Shown here: in pieces, positions 5,868 through 6,720 of the stretch
Layout: each line of letters begins with the position of its first letter
Position numbering within the stretch: the stretch's first letter is position 1
From: Helicobacteraceae bacterium
Lineage (GTDB): Bacteria > Campylobacterota > Campylobacteria > Campylobacterales > Sulfurimonadaceae
DNA: 6,720 nucleotides
Assembly (NCBI GenBank): GCA_027083665.1
Contig: JALWNV010000074.1
Location: 1 to 6,720 of the forward strand
Direction: 5' to 3'
Position numbers and translations under genes: made by a program
Notes under the pieces: generated by a model
The model's database searches: none
Told to the model about the DNA's origin: nothing
The model's input: the letters and a program-made list of their open reading frames with translations, nothing else

Positions 5868-6720
5868 TTATCCTTGTACTCTAACATCATGTTGAAAAGC
5901 GATCCGCCGGCAGGTACCATCGGCAAAACGTTCTCCAGACGCGAAACGTTGACGTTGATCAGCGCGACGACGTTCTTTTCGACCGCGTCCTTGAGCGCCG
6001 CGTCGAACTCCTCTTTCGTCTCGACGTTGTACCCCGCACCCCCGAAGCTCTCGACGAGCATTTTCCAGTTGGGCTGCACCGACAGGTCTGTCTCCGCGTA
6101 GCGTTTGTCGTAAAAAAGCGTCTGCCACTGGCGTACCATTCCGAGGTAATGATTGTTCAAGATGATATTGATGACGGGCAGCTCGTTTTCCACCGCCGTC
6201 ATCAGCTCCTGGATATTCATCAGGATCGAACCGTCGCCGGTGATGTTGATACTGATGCGGTCTCTGTCTCCGCGCTTGACCCCCATCGCGGCGGGAAAGC
6301 CGAATCCCATCGTTCCCAGTCCGCCGGAGCTGATGAACTGGCGCGGGCGCTCGAACGGATAGAACTGCGCCGTCCACATCTGATGCTGGCCGACATCGGT
6401 CGAGATGTTCGCATCGCCGCCGAGCAGCTCTCCGACACGCTCGATCACCCACTGCGGCTTGATGACACCGGGTTCCTCTTCGTAGCCGAGCGGATGCAGT
6501 TTCTCGAAATGCTCGATCGTCTCCAGCCACGGTTCGTACCGGGCCGGATCGATCTTACTCTCCGCCAGCGCGATCATCTCCCGCGTCACCTGCCCGACAT
6601 CCCCGACGATCGGAAAATCGGCATTAACCAGTTTGGAGATACTCGCGGGGTCAATATCGACATGGATGACATCGGCGTTTTTGGCAAACTCGGAAAGTTT
6701 ACCCGTCACCCGGTCGTCAA
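5864..6720 (-). CDS. ilvB: Acetolactate synthase large (catalytic) subunit, C-terminal half (runs off right edge)
   Basis: This thiamine-diphosphate enzyme condenses two pyruvates to acetolactate, or pyruvate with 2-oxobutyrate to acetohydroxybutyrate, the first shared step of valine, leucine and isoleucine synthesis. About 285 codons are visible, from the DDRVTG motif to the stop, roughly the second half of a protein of about 565 residues. The upstream part lies outside the window, and the GTG at 6709 is an internal valine, not a start. Motifs are the central-domain Rossmann strand VIHVDIDP (about 6661-6638), STDVGQHQMW, GGLGTMGFGFPAAMG, and the ThDP/Mg site from GDGS (from 6238) to the NN pair (ending 6152). 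Next comes MVRQWQTLFY, whose Trp matches E. coli AHAS II Trp464 and favours 2-oxobutyrate. The protein ends NMMLEYKDK. Its TGA overlaps the ilvH ATG. The operon promoter and any leader or attenuator are outside the window. The gene may equally be named ilvI. Confidence 0.96.
   Translation of the reverse strand, partial: DDRVTGKLSEFAKNADVIHVDIDPASISKLVNADFPIVGDVGQVTREMIALAESKIDPARYEPWLETIEHFEKLHPLGYEEEPGVIKPQWVIERVGELLGGDANISTDVGQHQMWTAQFYPFERPRQFISSGGLGTMGFGFPAAMGVKRGDRDRISINITGDGSILMNIQELMTAVENELPVINIILNNHYLGMVRQWQTLFYDKRYAETDLSVQPNWKMLVESFGGAGYNVETKEEFDAALKDAVEKNVVALINVNVSRLENVLPMVPAGGSLFNMMLEYKDK

Overview
The window looks like core chromosome of a Campylobacterota (epsilonproteobacterial) organism with unusually high GC for that phylum. 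The main reason is the gene order acetolactate synthase large subunit, small subunit, then lpxD, which matches the ilvI-ilvH-lpxD order known from Campylobacter jejuni. The sigma70-type -10 boxes without a recognisable -35 also fit. The phylum assignment is inference. I see no mobile element, CRISPR array, tRNA or rRNA.

Layout, left to right. (1) Positions 1-235, minus strand: the N-terminal 78 codons of an unrecognised membrane-anchored protein that leaves the window at its left edge. (2) 236-486: a divergent intergenic region with a TATAAT box for each side. (3) 487-1653, plus strand: a class I aspartate aminotransferase (aspB), the only plus-strand gene. (4) 1647-3110, minus strand: a secreted trypsin-like PDZ protease of the Deg9-like type. 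Its 3' end overlaps aspB by 7 bp. (5) 3147-3368, minus: a 73-residue protein of unknown function with its own promoter and a strong ribosome binding site, probably co-transcribed with the protease. (6) 3473-6720, minus: a tightly packed operon, in transcription order ilvB (3' half only), ilvH, lpxD copy 2 and lpxD copy 1.

The operon joins branched-chain amino-acid synthesis (IlvB plus IlvH make acetolactate or acetohydroxybutyrate) to lipid A synthesis (LpxD adds the N-linked 3-hydroxyacyl chain). The genes are coupled by a 4-bp ATGA overlap, then a 0-bp TAG/GTG junction, then a 16-bp gap carrying AAGGAG.

The most interesting feature is that lpxD occurs twice in tandem. The copies are about 52% identical by hand alignment and are co-linear without a gap for about 287 residues. 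Both keep the catalytic histidine and the predicted uridine-stacking aromatics, yet they differ in the segment expected to set acyl-chain length. This suggests two working N-acyltransferases of different specificity rather than one gene and a relic. A second point is a serine in IlvH where a glycine of the valine site is found in the E. coli enzyme.
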